Numbered from the stretch's first letter, positions 1 to 11,221 are shown. The stretch: 64,000 nucleotides of DNA from Elsinoe arachidis (GCA_013372555.1 JAAPAX010000008.1:434001-498000); one strand, 5' to 3'. The notes: generated by a model not told the origin, from the letters alone. Made by a program: numbers and translations.

Positions 1-2
1 AT

Positions 3-944
3 CCGAGCATGACTCCTAGCATGGCTAATGGTAGCTATGGCAATCATCGTGGTTCTGTCTCCACCATGGCGACCATGCAGACCATGAACACCTACAATTC
101 ACACGCACCTCTCGTGTCAAATCGTGGCGGCACTTCGATCTCCAGCCCAATCCCTCAAGGCGGAAGCACCACCCCCAAGCTCAACACACAGCCGAAAAAG
201 TCTAGCACAACCAAGAACTCAGACGGCGTGACCCGCTACCGCAACAAAGATCCCTACGCCATCGACATTTCCGACGAAGACGACGACGACGAAGAAGAAG
301 ACCTCGGCCCTCGCATCCCCCAACTCCCACGCAAACCCCTCTCCCCCCAAACCTCATCCCAGAACAAATCCTCCCCGACGCGCTCCCCACTCAGCCAATC
401 CGCCCCCTTCACCTCCTCAGCACCCCAATCCGGCTCCCCACGAATCCAACCCCCACCCGCCTCCGGCCTCGCCCTCAACGGCGTCTCCTACCAACCCCCC
501 GCGCAAACCGCCCCTCCCGCATCCCCTCCCAAACCCCAGCCCAGCACCACCGGCGTCCCATCTGCCAACGCCGGCCCCAACGCCATCGCCCCCAACCGCT
601 CTGTCGTGACAAAGACAGCTTCGGGAGGCATCATCCCGCGCAACCCGAACCGCAATCGCGCGACGGCCGACGACGGAATGGCGCGGCGCAAGGAGACGTC
701 GACAAGAGACTTGGCGGACTTTTTCAGGGATAGTGCGCCTCCTGGCGACGGGCCGGTGGGAGGGAAAGCGGCTGCGATGATGGGAGGAGGAGCAGGAGGA
801 GGAAGGTATGTCGCTGGTAAAGATCAGTTGTTTGGGGGTGGTGCGGCGCCGAGTCCGAATATTGGGAATGGAGCGGAGGGGAAGAGGGGGGAGGAGAAGA
901 AGGGCAAGTTTTGGAGTCGGAAGAGGTATTTGGATTTGCCCTAG
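3..944 (+). CDS. C-terminal part of an uncharacterised disordered protein (5' end outside window)
   Basis: The frame is open to the left edge, so the start lies upstream; the first in-frame ATG at 9 is probably internal. About 310 residues are visible. The sequence is low complexity: Ser/Thr/Pro-rich, with an acidic run (DISDEDDDDEEEDLG) near residue 85-100, then a long Pro/Ser-rich stretch, and near the C terminus a more conserved-looking motif TRDLADFFRDSAPPG and a basic end KKGKFWSRKRYLDLP. I do not recognise the family. The codons are strongly C-rich from about 300 to 640 and G-rich from about 700 to the stop. A disordered adaptor or scaffold role is only a guess. Confidence 0.7.
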   Translation, partial: PSMTPSMANGSYGNHRGSVSTMATMQTMNTYNSHAPLVSNRGGTSISSPIPQGGSTTPKLNTQPKKSSTTKNSDGVTRYRNKDPYAIDISDEDDDDEEEDLGPRIPQLPRKPLSPQTSSQNKSSPTRSPLSQSAPFTSSAPQSGSPRIQPPPASGLALNGVSYQPPAQTAPPASPPKPQPSTTGVPSANAGPNAIAPNRSVVTKTASGGIIPRNPNRNRATADDGMARRKETSTRDLADFFRDSAPPGDGPVGGKAAAMMGGGAGGGRYVAGKDQLFGGGAAPSPNIGNGAEGKRGEEKKGKFWSRKRYLDLP

Positions 945-1082
945 GGAGAGGGGAGTGCTGATGTGGTGTAGGTGATGATCTTTATTGGTATTAGCGGAGG
1001 AGCATTTCAGTGGAGGAGGTGGGGAAGAGGCCGGCGAAGGGCATGACGAAGAGACGGAGTGTGGATACAGTCGAAGGACATT

Positions 1083-1409
1083 TCAAGGGAGAAGGGATGG
1101 GTATATTGGAAGATGAGAAGGACCAGCGCGGTCGGTGATGGCCGCTGCTGCCCGCCCAGCACAGGCGTGTTTGTGGATGACTTGTACAGTACGGATACCC
1201 TTTGACGGCACGAGAGCAGCTACGGGGGAACGAGAAGGACACACCAGACGATCCCTCGGACTGGTACATACGGAGACCACTTTGGCAGGCACAGCTCGAG
1301 CTTGTGTTTCTGGGCTTGGTCTTCGAGGCATGGGGCCTCCAGGGCTTACTGATGTAGATGAGGAAGCCGAAGAAGCTGCTGCATTTGGAGTTGATATGAG
1401 CGTTTGCAT
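1083..1409 (-). CDS. Possible small Ser/Pro-rich protein, 108 codons
   Basis: An ATG-started frame (MQTLISTPNAAASS...) preceded by a leader-like sequence rich in CA and CT, with an A at -3 of the ATG. The product is rich in Ser, Pro and Arg and shows no domain I recognise. Another minus-strand frame (991-1269) overlaps it, so a spliced form joining the two is possible. Nothing else between 945 and 1860 looks coding. Confidence is low because length and composition alone cannot exclude chance. Confidence 0.25.
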   Translation of the reverse strand: MQTLISTPNAAASSASSSTSVSPGGPMPRRPSPETQARAVPAKVVSVCTSPRDRLVCPSRSPVAALVPSKGIRTVQVIHKHACAGRAAAAITDRAGPSHLPIYPSLLP

Positions 1410-1893
1410 TGTCTTTGATAGATACCTTACTTCGTTTGCAGATGTTTGTTGAATGAGATGTTTGATACCTTTGCTCTTCTCCTCACGTCTCTGGGCTTGT
1501 GTTCGATGCGATGGTCGTGGAAAAGGAAAGGTTGACAGGTGGGAAGAGGGAGATGAAGGAAGAGAGGGTGGTCATAGGTATAGGCAAGGGAGGTAGGCAA
1601 GGTCACGGAGCGGTGGCAGGGGAAGATCAGAGAGGTGAGGGAGGGCAGGGAAGGACTGGAGCAGGAATAGCAAAGTCGAGTCCTCAACAAGGCCGCCTCG
1701 AGTCCTCCCCTTGAACTGCCCTCGAGGACAGTGGCTGCCAGGTCATCACGACAGCTTAACCAGGTCCCGAGTCTGGGACAGCAAGCTTCAGCGACCGGAC
1801 AACAAAGTCAAACAGTATGTTATTGTCTTGTCCACTATAGAGTCATCACTTCTACCACATGGTCCTCTACATCTGTCTGATCATCGCCACACA

Positions 1894-1901
1894 GTCTCTA
1901 C
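1894..1901. repeat. Left target-site duplication of the hAT-like element (GTCTCTAC)
   Basis: The eight bases GTCTCTAC at 1894-1901 recur exactly at 4768-4775, directly outside the two termini of the element. Eight-base duplications are the hallmark of hAT-superfamily insertion. Confidence 0.9.
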
Positions 1902-4767
1902 CAGTGTAGACCGTAATCAATATAATCAATCTGATAGAGTCATAATTGATTAATTAGCACCTCGTCGTCGCTGTAATTAATTGCTTAATAATCAGCCGGC
2001 TTAGAGATTAATTAATCGACTACTAGAGGTTGTGATATTAATTGATTAATCTGATTAATAAGGCTCTATCTTATAGTTAATTTTAAGGCTATAGTGACTT
2101 TATATTAACTATACTAGCCTTAATCTAACTCTTTAAGCTTATAGTAGCATTAATAGTGTTACCTTTAAGGCGATTATAGCGGTTTATAACTATAAGGCTA
2201 GTATTACTAAAGAGGTGCTCTAGCTTATCTGATATTAGTAGTATAGTAAGGATATCTAATACTATAATAGTTAGCTAAGGCTAGAGGTGTCGCTTTTGCT
2301 ACTACTACTTATAAGGCTTTAAAACCTTATATTATAAGGCTACTAAGGTATAAAGCTTATACTAGTTAACTAGAGCTATTCTTCTATAGTCTTCTTTACT
2401 ACTATATCTAAGTATAAAGTTATTATTGTTATTAAAGGCTTAGTGCTTTAGTTCACGCTGGAGGCACTTAGCTAGCCTTAAAGGTAGAGGTAAATTTGCT
2501 CTACCTTGTATAAAGCAATTTAGCTACTCTTAATAGTGCTACTAGAGGTTAAGTATAGTTACTTTAGTACTCCTTATCTAGTCCTTCCGGTCGCTCTAAT
2601 AGTGCATAATCTAGTCCTAATTATAGCAAGGGTAGAGTATAACTATAGCTAGATAAGCTAGAGTCTTATTAGTTAGTATATAATAGTTATTAAGCTTATA
2701 CTAAGCGAGGTTAATATTAACTTTAAAGTGTAACTCCGGTAGTACTTTAGCAGCTTATAAGTAAGCTAGATCTATATTAATTTAACTATTAATAGTATAC
2801 TTATACTTAGCTACCTTAAGATAACTAAGTAAGCGGCTAAATATTAGAAGAACCTCCTATATATAGCTATAACTACTAACTTAGCCTTAGAGGCGGATTA
2901 TAGCTAAGGATAGAGGCTTAAGGATATAGTAGTACTACTAGAAGACGTCCTAATTATCGTAAGTAAGCTAGTTAGCGATTACTAAAGGCTCTTTACAAGT
3001 ACTAGTACTACAACTCCTATACTATAATTAGCTATAAAGGCGACTTCTTTACTTAGTAGATTAGCTAATTTGCTTAATAATAAAGATATCGATAGCCTTA
3101 TAGACTTAGAGAGTACGCTAGATTATTAAATATAGGCTATTCTATCTTATATTATTATCGCGAACTAGCTAATAGATTAGCTTATCTAGTTACTCTAAAG
3201 CCTCTTAAGTAGCTTACTTCTAGAGTACCTTAAAGGCTTAGATTCTTTAAGGAGATCGACTAATAAAGGTAATAATATTATATAGCTTACTAATTAGCCC
3301 TTATCTTCTCTAGCGAAGGTACTCTTTATGCTTCTTCTTTATAACCTCTTAAAGCTCATTTTTAAAGGCTTTAACGTCTTAATCGCTACCTCTAAGCATA
3401 ATTAACTTAGCTATAAGGTTAATAATATAGCTAGTATACCTTATATACCTCTACTTTAGATTAAAATTGAACTTAGCACTAAGGAACTCTATAGCCTTAT
3501 TATTGCTTAAGGCGTTATTAGTAGTAAAGTATCTAATTAAGCAATTAAGCTACTAGTAAGAGATAACAGCTGTAATAGTCTCTACTATATTCTTACTACT
3601 ATAAGTATTATAATGCTCTAGAAGGCTAATTAGAAGGTTCTAGATCTTGCTATCTTAATTAATAAAGTAAGTAATAAGGCTAAGGAGAGTAAGGTAGTTA
3701 CTAGATATCTATATATTAAAGCTAAAGTACACTATTAAAACTGCTATTTAGAGATACTTAGTAATAATACTAGCTATACTTAAATAAGCTAAGTAAATCT
3801 ACTAGCTAATAGAGGTATAAGAAGGTAGAGTCTTATCTAGCTAAGGGTTAAGGTACTAAAGTAACTAGCGGAGATAAGTACTCTTAATCTTACTAAAGGA
3901 AATATTATTATAAACTATCTAGTAAAGGAGGTACCCTCTAAAAGTTTAATATTAGAATCGAGTAGTAATTATATTAATAACTATAGGCTTAGTGTCTTAA
4001 GGAAGGCTAAAGCTAGCTATAATTAATAGTCTAGCAACTGCTATACTCTTATAGCAAGAATTAGTAATCTTATAATACTTCTTAAGGTAGTTAATTAGAC
4101 TATTAGTCTACTAAGGAGTAGGTATTATATACTATATAACTTGCTCCTTTTTTAAGTAGCATAACTTATATAGCTAATACTTAACTCTATAGAAGTCTTT
4201 AATACGCTAGCTATATACCTATATAAAGCTAGTCTTTATAATAGAGAATTTAGTAGTATAATAGTCTTTAAGAGAGCATATAGTCTAGTCTACCTTAGCG
4301 TATAGATTATTAGGTTTATAGTGACTTAACCTTGCCTTAGAGAGGCCTTATAGTCTAGCTAATAGACTAATTTTATTATTATAGTAAATATTAGCTGTCT
4401 CTTAAAGGGATAATAGCTTACTTAAGGCTTTAGAGGCTATAGTTAAATTTTAGTAATTTTTTAAAGTAGTGTTTAGCCTAGTAAATAAGTGCAAAGTCTA
4501 TACTAGAGTACTAAGAGAAGGAGATAAGATAGTATAGATAGTTCTACACTAATTAGAGTATAATTTCGCTATAACTCTATACTCTTAGCTATCTACCTTA
4601 TTACACCTTTAATTAACACTACTACTATTACAGTTATTATTAATAATATCTAGCTTTATAAATTGATTAATTAATGCTAAGAGAAAAATCTGATTATAAG
4701 ATATTAATTGATTAATTAATCAATATTGGTCAATACAATCAATCATGATTGATTGTGGTCTTCACTG
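1902..4767. mobile_element. hAT-superfamily DNA transposon, RIP-degraded, 2866 bp
   Basis: The left end reads CAGTGTAGACCGTAATCAAT and the right end, reverse-complemented, reads CAGTGAAGACCACAATCAAT, so the ends are imperfect terminal inverted repeats beginning CAGTG. Exact 8-bp duplications flank it (1894-1901, 4768-4775). AT-rich subterminal motifs of the type TTAATTGATTAAT recur several times near both ends, as in hAT transposase-binding regions. The length fits an autonomous element. The interior is very AT-rich, nearly lacks CpA and TpG, is full of TAA/TAG in all frames, and has no reading frame of useful size. That is the signature of repeat-induced point mutation. Transposase could not be read through the damage, so hAT assignment rests on termini, duplication and size. 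Confidence 0.85.
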
Positions 4768-4775
4768 GTCTCTAC
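4768..4775. repeat. Right target-site duplication of the hAT-like element (GTCTCTAC)
   Basis: Exact match to 1894-1901; the pair brackets the element ends. Confidence 0.9.
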
Positions 4776-4857
4776 ATCTGGCTGATCATCGCCACACAGC
4801 CCTCTACAGTTGTCTGATCATCGCCACACAGCCCTCTACAGCTGTCTGATCATTGCG
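4770..4857. repeat. Minisatellite, 31-32 bp units, split by the transposon
   Basis: Units starting CTCTACA and containing TCTGATCATCGCCACACAG begin at 4770, 4802 and 4834. A further unit lies at 1865-1895, just left of the transposon, and the next unit start (1896-1901) is part of the target duplication. The pre-insertion locus was therefore a run of about four units. The last unit is truncated and diverged (ATTGCG in place of ATCGCC). Confidence 0.8.
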
Positions 4858-6086
4858 CCGACTTCTCCCCGCTGCTCATGACAATCCACCATCTCCGCCG
4901 GTCCTGCGCATCCACCATCTCCGCCCCAGCCCCAATATCGTCCCCTTCCACCCACAGACCAGCACCAGTAATGCTCGTCGGTGTACAGCTAGTGCTCTAC
5001 ACCGTGAAGCCCGCCGCCTCCATCTATCTTGCGAAGCCTGGTCGTCGCGATCTGCGGTGAAGGCGTGGTCGTCACGGTTCGTCTTCTGGCGGGGGAGATC
5101 GTCCATGACGCGGTGTGGCAAGCGCTGGCATATGTGGAAGTGTGGACTGAGTCTCGCGCATCGAGAAGGTTTCCAAGTCTACGGTCGGCAGGTCGTTCGG
5201 CCTCCGACTAGCTTGGTTGTAGTCGAACCCGGAAGGCCGAGGCGTAGGTCTCTTGGTCGGCGCGTAGTATTGCTGGTGCGTGGCCGTGTCCTTGGTCTTA
5301 GCTGACCAGATGATGGGGGCGACTCGTCCTCGAGCCCTGAGACAAGGACAGGATCCAGTCTCCTACTGGCATACACGACCCCTGCTACATCCTCGTGCTG
5401 GGGCTGAAGCAGATGTGACTTCGGAAAGACACCAGGCGATGGTCTCGGAGGATCCTGGGCCGTCATTTCTCTCATCTGACCACCCGTGACCATATCGCGG
5501 ATCATAGTTGGATCCTCTTTGAATAGAGCTCGAGTCACAGTCGCGGCGAGGGATACGTTGTAGTTGAAGACCGTACCGATCGAGGGACGGAGTGACTGCC
5601 GAACGAGCCCTCGAAGAGGTTGGGCGGATCATAGAATTTCCGCTCTATATCTTGATAAACTCGTTGATGTCTCGGTATATATCGGGATCCAAGCACTCAT
5701 GGTCTCGTCACTGCGTCGAGGTGGATACTGAGTGTAGTCTTCCTCGCGAGGTCGGCAGTTGGTGGTGTATCCTTCGTATTTCGTGCTGGCTGCTCAAGAG
5801 TCTCGGTCATCATGTCATGCGGAGGTGATGCGGATGTCGCTTCAGTGCCGGTAGTCAAGAGTCTCGGCTCTGGAGAAGGCGTCGTCGTGACTGGCTCATC
5901 TGGCGCACCAAGTGCGATCCTGCTCGCTAGACTCCTCTTCGCCTCGGCCATCCATTCGATTGCGACTTGTGGGTGAAAGACCGCTTCGTGCATCACTCGC
6001 ATCATCAGCACCTGGTATGTTCTGCGAAAACTCAATACTGAGGCGACTGCGCCGCTGATTGCGAGGTTGTCGCACACCACCACTTG
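4858..6086. other. Accessory DNA without a convincing gene
   Basis: Composition is normal and frames are open on both strands, but none has a recognisable domain. On the minus strand a frame at 5896-6159 is Ser/Arg-rich (HSGRRSRSVTPPLASGG), and another at 5179-5538 starts with ATG and is Pro/Arg-rich. These could be exons of one disordered minus-strand protein, or remnants of one. I could not join them with good splice sites. Confidence 0.4.
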
Positions 6087-6365
6087 CTAGAGGCGGAGTG
6101 ACTGACCTGGAACGTCGACCTGAGTGGGGAGAGTACTCCGGTCCCATACTCCCACCCATAATTGTGGACTCGAGTCCTGAGAGTCACCTTGGCGCAGTTC
6201 AATAGAGGAACTGGAGGCGGTCGAGTCGGCTCTTCCATTCCAAGACCGTGCTTGATGGTGCTGTCGCTGGTCGCAGATCGCGGGAGTATCCAGACGAGTC
6301 CACCCGACCAGCTCTTTGTTGATGTGGTGAGGAGCCAGCAAGAATATTGCCACAGCGCCCTTATC

Positions 6366-6394
6366 TCCAGAGATAAGAAGCACGTGTGGTGAGT
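6366..6394. repeat. 29-bp direct repeat, copy 1
   Basis: The 29 bases starting TCCAGAGATAAGAAGCACGT are identical at 6366-6394 and 7041-7069. Read on the minus strand both copies encode SPHVLLISG in an open frame. The left copy sits in a small inverted repeat, TTATCTCCAGAGATAA. Confidence 0.85.
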
Positions 6395-6806
6395 CCAAGC
6401 ACATGGAAGGGCTAAAAATCGGATTCACCACGCCGGTGACCCGGAACAAAAGCAGTGCGGGCCTCACTGTCGCTGCCAGAGATACTGCTATGGCGGGATG
6501 GCAAAGCCTCCGTTGCATTTGCGGCTCGAGGAGTGCTCTGTTGGGTCTTGCGATGTCGTCAATCTGCTCGGGCTCATGGGTGGTCCGCTTGGAGATCCTT
6601 TGTGGAGGTGACCTAGTCTCGACAGGGTCGGTGGGTGCTGAATGCGGCGGATCCAGAGGCAATGGTGGTCTCCCTGGCACGTCCGCCGGTGTCTACGAAC
6701 TTTGCAGCACCGTTGTACGAGCGCGCAAACTCGAGCAATGACCGCTCCATGCCGGCCGCCTGCAAGTCTCTGGTCTCCTGGCTGTACTCTTTCCATCGCC
6801 AGGGAT

Positions 6807-7329
6807 TCAAACAGACCCGCTGATCGTGCGCGACGTACCCGGACTCACGAGTCGTCCCCCGAGAGATGATAGAACAAGAAGTCGATACAGAATAGCACTT
6901 CGATGGTCGTGAGTGCTCATTCGGACTGCCATGATCTTCTCGGGGCAGTAAAGGATGTTCGATTGCCAGGACAACGCGACCAGTTGTTCGGTAGTTTGAT
7001 GTCGCGCAGCAAAGCAGTATGATGTTGTGCCGTCCCTCCATCCAGAGATAAGAAGCACGTGTGGTGAGTACAGCAGATGGCAGTACTCGCCCCGTACCTC
7101 GAGGTCTGGGATGGTCACACTGTTGTCATCGTCAGTAAGAGATTTCCATCGCGAGGATTGCAGAAGACTTACCAGAGACGGCGGATAGTCGACACCCCGA
7201 CGTGATCCCCATTGATCCTGACCAAAAGCCAATTCCTCCCCCCACCGCTCTGCCTGTTTCCCTATTGCCAGCTTCCTTGCCTGAGATTTCCTTGACAGCC
7301 AACCGATAGGTCGAGCCAGACAGAATCAT
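6807..7329 (-). CDS. Candidate two-exon protein of 151 aa, unknown function
   Basis: Model complement(join(6807..7105,7173..7329)). The ATG lies right after a good acceptor (TTCTACAG at 7331-7338, with a GTGAGT donor at 7379), implying a leader intron. The second intron (7106-7172) has GTAAGT and CATCCCAG. The spliced frame is open for 152 codons and includes SPHVLLISG. A TATATATA box lies about 530 bp upstream on the same strand. The domain is not recognised. A neighbouring frame at 6613-7041 also looks protein-like, which suggests a frameshift, a missed intron or decay. Treat as tentative. Confidence 0.3.
7041..7069. repeat. 29-bp direct repeat, copy 2
   Basis: Exact copy of 6366-6394, 675 bp away. 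Downstream on the minus strand the two surroundings show weak protein similarity (APHHINKELVGW against AARHQTTEQLVAL), suggesting an old duplication rather than chance. Confidence 0.85.
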
Positions 7330-7474
7330 TCTGTAGAAGTCAGTCAAATGGGATTGAGGAGACGAAAGGGAGGGACTCACCTCTGGCTCGACCGGAGGCC
7401 GTCAAGGACAAGCGTGACTAAGACTCCAGAGCCGAGAGCCGTCGTTATTCGGTGAACTTGTCGATGGGCCAACG

Positions 7475-7746
7475 ATAATGAATGATGGGGCCTTGCATCA
7501 TTATCGACGACCCATTCGACAAGCTTGCTGATACCACCTCCTTCCCAGCAGCAATAATGAATGATGGAGCCTTGTCCACCATAGATCGGCGGTGCTGGGC
7601 AGAAGGTGGTAGAGAGTTGTGCCTTTCGTTTGTCGACCAGCCAGCAATAATGAATGATGGGGCTTTGTGATCATTATGGCCAGCGGAGTCGACGAGTTCG
7701 AAAGGCGTGCCCTCCACCACCGACAATAATGAATGATGGGGCCTTG
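7475..7746. repeat. Four interspersed 21-bp repeats with regular spacing
   Basis: Copies of a 21-mer with core AATGAATGATGG lie at 7475-7495, 7554-7574, 7647-7667 and 7726-7746. Two copies are identical and two differ by one base. Start-to-start distances are 79, 93 and 79 bp, and the spacers are unrelated. On the minus strand three copies encode KAPSFII-like peptides; the first is in another frame. The first copy also forms a hairpin with the following CATCATTATCG. Confidence 0.8.
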
Positions 7747-7860
7747 CCCAAGATGTTTGTCGATGGTGGAGGAAATAATGGGGTGTCACCGAGATACTAG
7801 TTGATGTATCCCGGCGAAGTTGAGATGATGAGCAGACTGAGAAGGGAGGAAAGGAGCTGG

Positions 7861-7868
7861 TATATATA
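7861..7868 (-). promoter_or_regulatory. TATA-like box, minus strand
   Basis: TATATATA followed, on the minus strand, by a CT-rich tract and a CATCAACT-type start region, as in fungal core promoters. It would serve a gene transcribed leftward into the 21-bp repeat cluster and the 7.3-6.8 kb candidate. Confidence 0.35.
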
Positions 7869-7993
7869 GCTGAGTCTGCCTCTGTTCGAGAACTGTGTGA
7901 GGTCGATGCGCGGGTCGTTGGGCGTACGATACACCCTGCAATTGACAAAGCAGACCTGTTGCCCAGCCGCCGGTGATACCTTGGATGAAACAT

Positions 7994-10256
7994 CCATGCT
8001 TCTGAGCACTGTCGTCGGTATAGAATGAGTCCAATAGACGATCCTGTGTTGGCTGGAATGATTGCCTTTCTGCAGTGAGCCTTGTGTGTTCCATCTCATA
8101 AGACCAATCGTCGCTATCTTCCTTGATGCTATGCGATACCGTGTATCATACCCGTCATCTTGTTTGCCCTCTTGTGGTCGTCGGAAATGAGGACAGTAGG
8201 CTGAGAAGCGTTGTCGACTTTGCAATGACGTGCCACAGGAGTGTAGTCATGGAACTGCGATGTAGCAAGCCGGGAGGCTGGAGTGAGCGACAAGAACGGA
8301 CTGACGTCGCCTCATTGGTCATCATTGGCGCCAGTGGAGAGGATGGTAAGCTTGATTGGAGCTGTAATGATACAAATGGCATGCAATTTGCCTTGCCGAT
8401 GGGTGCCACGGAGGCAGGGAGGCTTTCGGAGGTAGTTGATAGGTCGACAGTGGACAGAGGGTCTCTGCAACAGCATCAGCTCGCATCCCCTGACTCTTCT
8501 CGCCATCTGTGCATCGAGAATCATCACTCCGTGCAACGTACCAGCCGCTGTTGACCAGTGCAATTCTTGTCAATCGACCGGTACGGGCTCAGATCCCTCG
8601 ACGACAAGTTGAAGGCGCCTCATAGTCAGAGGTTGGCAAGGGGCTTCATCTGTACAGTCTTGTCCCATTGATCGACTGCTCTGGCCTTCATAGGAGCACT
8701 GCCAATGTCAGTGGCTGATCGATGGGCGCCCCATAGCCCTGATGTGGGCGAGCGAGCGCCATCGGCTTAGTCTGTAACACCCGAATCCTCGGCAGTCACC
8801 CTGCTTTCGCCCGACCAAACGAGGCTCTTTCTTTGACTATCGGGCTACGAAGGAGCCGGTGGATGACCTCGAGCCAGAGCAGGTCTTTGTTCTGGCGCTA
8901 GGCTGCGACAAAGACCGCCCCTGTTGTGGTATGCTGAGCGCTGGCGAACCTGCACAAAGCTCCTCCTCTTCGATATCCCAAGCCTAGCTTGCTGCAGCCA
9001 TCCGCGGTAGTCTCGCTGTCGCTGTGATTCGATGATCGGCGTGGGCACCAAGCTTTGAATGAGGGAGCAGACAGTTGTGCAGTCTGTGTTCGTTTGATTA
9101 TCTAGCGTGAGGTCAAGCTACTCGCCATGGCGATGAGTAAGGCGGCTGGGGTGGTCGCACGCAGCACCCATGGGCAGAGATCAAGCAGGCTTTGGGGATG
9201 TGGTCCGAGCGGTGGTGTCAACTGCAGTGCAGAAGGATCGCCAACTCCGACAAGCCCGCCGAAACCCAAACGCCCCCAAGCCCGACCATCGCCACAGCGT
9301 CAGCAACGAGCTATCCCCTCTACAGAGCCTGTACGGTGAGATCAAGCAGAAAGAGCCTGAGTAAATTCATACGAGCTTGTAGAGTGATTGAGCAACCGTG
9401 AAAGGGCGAAGAGCAGACCGCTCCTCAGCGGCAAAATCAGGAAACGCTCTCGAATCTCATCCGACAAAGGAACACTACAAATCAACAAAGGAATTACATC
9501 CAATCTCCCTATCAACCCTGCAGTGATGTGTGAAGGGGTGGAGAGGTAACACAGAGCAAGAAAGATTTTCAAGCATCGACGCGTGAGGAAATCATACCGA
9601 TAGCGCATCCTGATCTTGTTTCACAGAGCCATCCTGTATCACAACAGACCAGCCTAACCACACGCTACAGGGGGAACTGCATCGCATTCGGGAAAAGATC
9701 GAGATAGAGCATTATCGTCGACATCCCACCTGGCGTACCAGTGCAGCGCGGAATGACAGCTCCGTGGAAGTACAATGGCGTTGACCCCTCTTTCTTGCAT
9801 AGCATCTGCATAGCTTACGACCGCCAGTAGTGACGGTCGATGTATGCGAAGAGAAGCGCATATTCCAGCATCCTCCCTCTGCAGACTATCAAATACAAAG
9901 CCATCCGACGAGGTCGCTGCTCTGTCCTCACGCGACTGCACTTCGACTACCCTCAAGACAGTTGACCACTCACCCCTCTCTGCACAAGCACATCTCACAT
10001 CTCCCTCGACACGCCCTGCATCAACCTGCTGTTACAGAACCAGCACGACATCCTGCCGAAAGAAGCGACAAGGGAAGCAAGAAGACTGACAGCAAGGTCT
10101 TCAGAAGAGAACACGCGTCAAGGAGATCATCGGCAACATTTCGCTGGAACAAATCCATAACAGCGATAGCAAAAGTGACTCACCTTTGTCGGACACTCAG
10201 TCGACCCCATCACATATCACCACTCTCAAACCACTATCCTGCCCAGCCTATCCGAG
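7994..10256. other. No supported gene
   Basis: Frames of 60-190 codons occur on both strands but overlap each other, often start with non-ATG codons and show no domain. The part from about 9830 to 10256 is CA- and CT-rich and is probably the promoter and leader of the gene at 10257. Confidence 0.5.
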
Positions 10257-11221
10257 ATGTCAGGATCCCCCTCTCCCATGAACAGCGCAAGCGGTGGTAT
10301 GAGTGGACAGGATCAGCACCAAGGAGAGTCTTCCACGGCCACCCAGCAGACACCACGACGTCCACTACGTCCGGATGCACCAATCTTTAGTCTGCTGAGG
10401 CCAGAAGCACCGCCATTCACGCCAGCAGTCCCAGCAGTCCCAGCGTCGGCCAATGGGGCGGTCATTCCGCGTCTTCCTTTGGGGATCCGCCCACATCCAC
10501 TGCGAAGCAACCCTCGTCTGAGAATGGTGATTCTGGGCATCATACCGGCCGGGCCAGTCCCGAGGAGACCAGTACGACGGATGGGCCCAAGATCATCAGA
10601 CTCAGACCGCAGTGCCGTGGACTCGGTCATGAGCGGGAACGGAGACCATGTCATCGGCGACCCGCTCGCTGGCCAGAGGCAAAGACGCGGCCCTGACCCC
10701 ATTCCCCCGCCGAATCCCCCATCGCCTGTCCGCTTCGACCACTGGGAGCAGGATCCTATGCTTCCAATTACTCCTCCTTTGACCAATGGCACAGCGAGCC
10801 ATGGCAACAGCGCCGAGCAAACTCCCCGACGCCGGCTTCATACCACCCCGGCAGGCACTCCTGGCCGAGCAACCGGACCCGGCAACGTCAACGGCACCTC
10901 CGAAAGCGACGAAGATGTCGAGGAGGACGGTGATCCGGAAGCCGAAGAGGTGAGCTACTTCTTCCCGGAGGATGACGAAGCCGACAGCGACGATATTGAC
11001 GTCGATTGGAGCGCCAGTAGCCGGTCGGTACGCTCCGCCGAGAGGTACTATCAGCGCCTCGAAGCGGAGCGATTGGAGGCTCTCAGGAGGGAGGCAAGGG
11101 AGCGGCAGGCGTACCTTGTGCGGTGGCAAAGGACTCTTCTCGAGTATGTCCTTCGATGTGTCTTCATGCAAGCTTAGCTGACGGGACTAGGTCGTACCAT
11201 GAGTGGGTGATGGACGAGTGA
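10257..11221 (+). CDS. Uncharacterised Pro-rich protein with acidic segment and charged C-terminal helix, 305 aa
   Basis: Model join(10257..11143,11191..11221). The intron (GTATGT ... CTGACGGGACTAG) near the end replaces the unspliced tail with ESYHEWVMDE. Residues 1-190 are Pro/Arg/Ser-rich and disordered. Residues about 215-255 are acidic (SDEDVEEDGDPEAEEV, DDEADSDDIDVD). Residues about 260-305 are strongly charged and probably helical (RYYQRLEAERLEALRREARERQ). I do not recognise the family. The ATG at 10257 follows a TATCCGAG context after a CT-rich leader. The gene is isolated, with weak candidates on its left. Confidence 0.65.

Noticed and set aside
1135..1452. Plus-strand ATG frame of 105 codons
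   Set aside because: Overlaps a somewhat better minus-strand candidate; no domain or leader seen.
1902..4767. AT-rich block as centromere or replication origin
   Set aside because: The exact target duplication and inverted ends explain it as one transposon.
5210..5240. tRNA B-box-like GGTTCGACTA on the minus strand
   Set aside because: No A box at a proper distance and no cloverleaf could be folded; no tRNA or 5S rRNA was found anywhere in the window.
7475..7746. CRISPR array
   Set aside because: Eukaryotic context, spacers of 58-72 bp, unequal spacing and no cas genes.
9830..10390. Plus-strand frame of 186 codons
   Set aside because: Overlaps the start of the better gene at 10257 in another frame; its CA/CT-rich first part looks like a leader.
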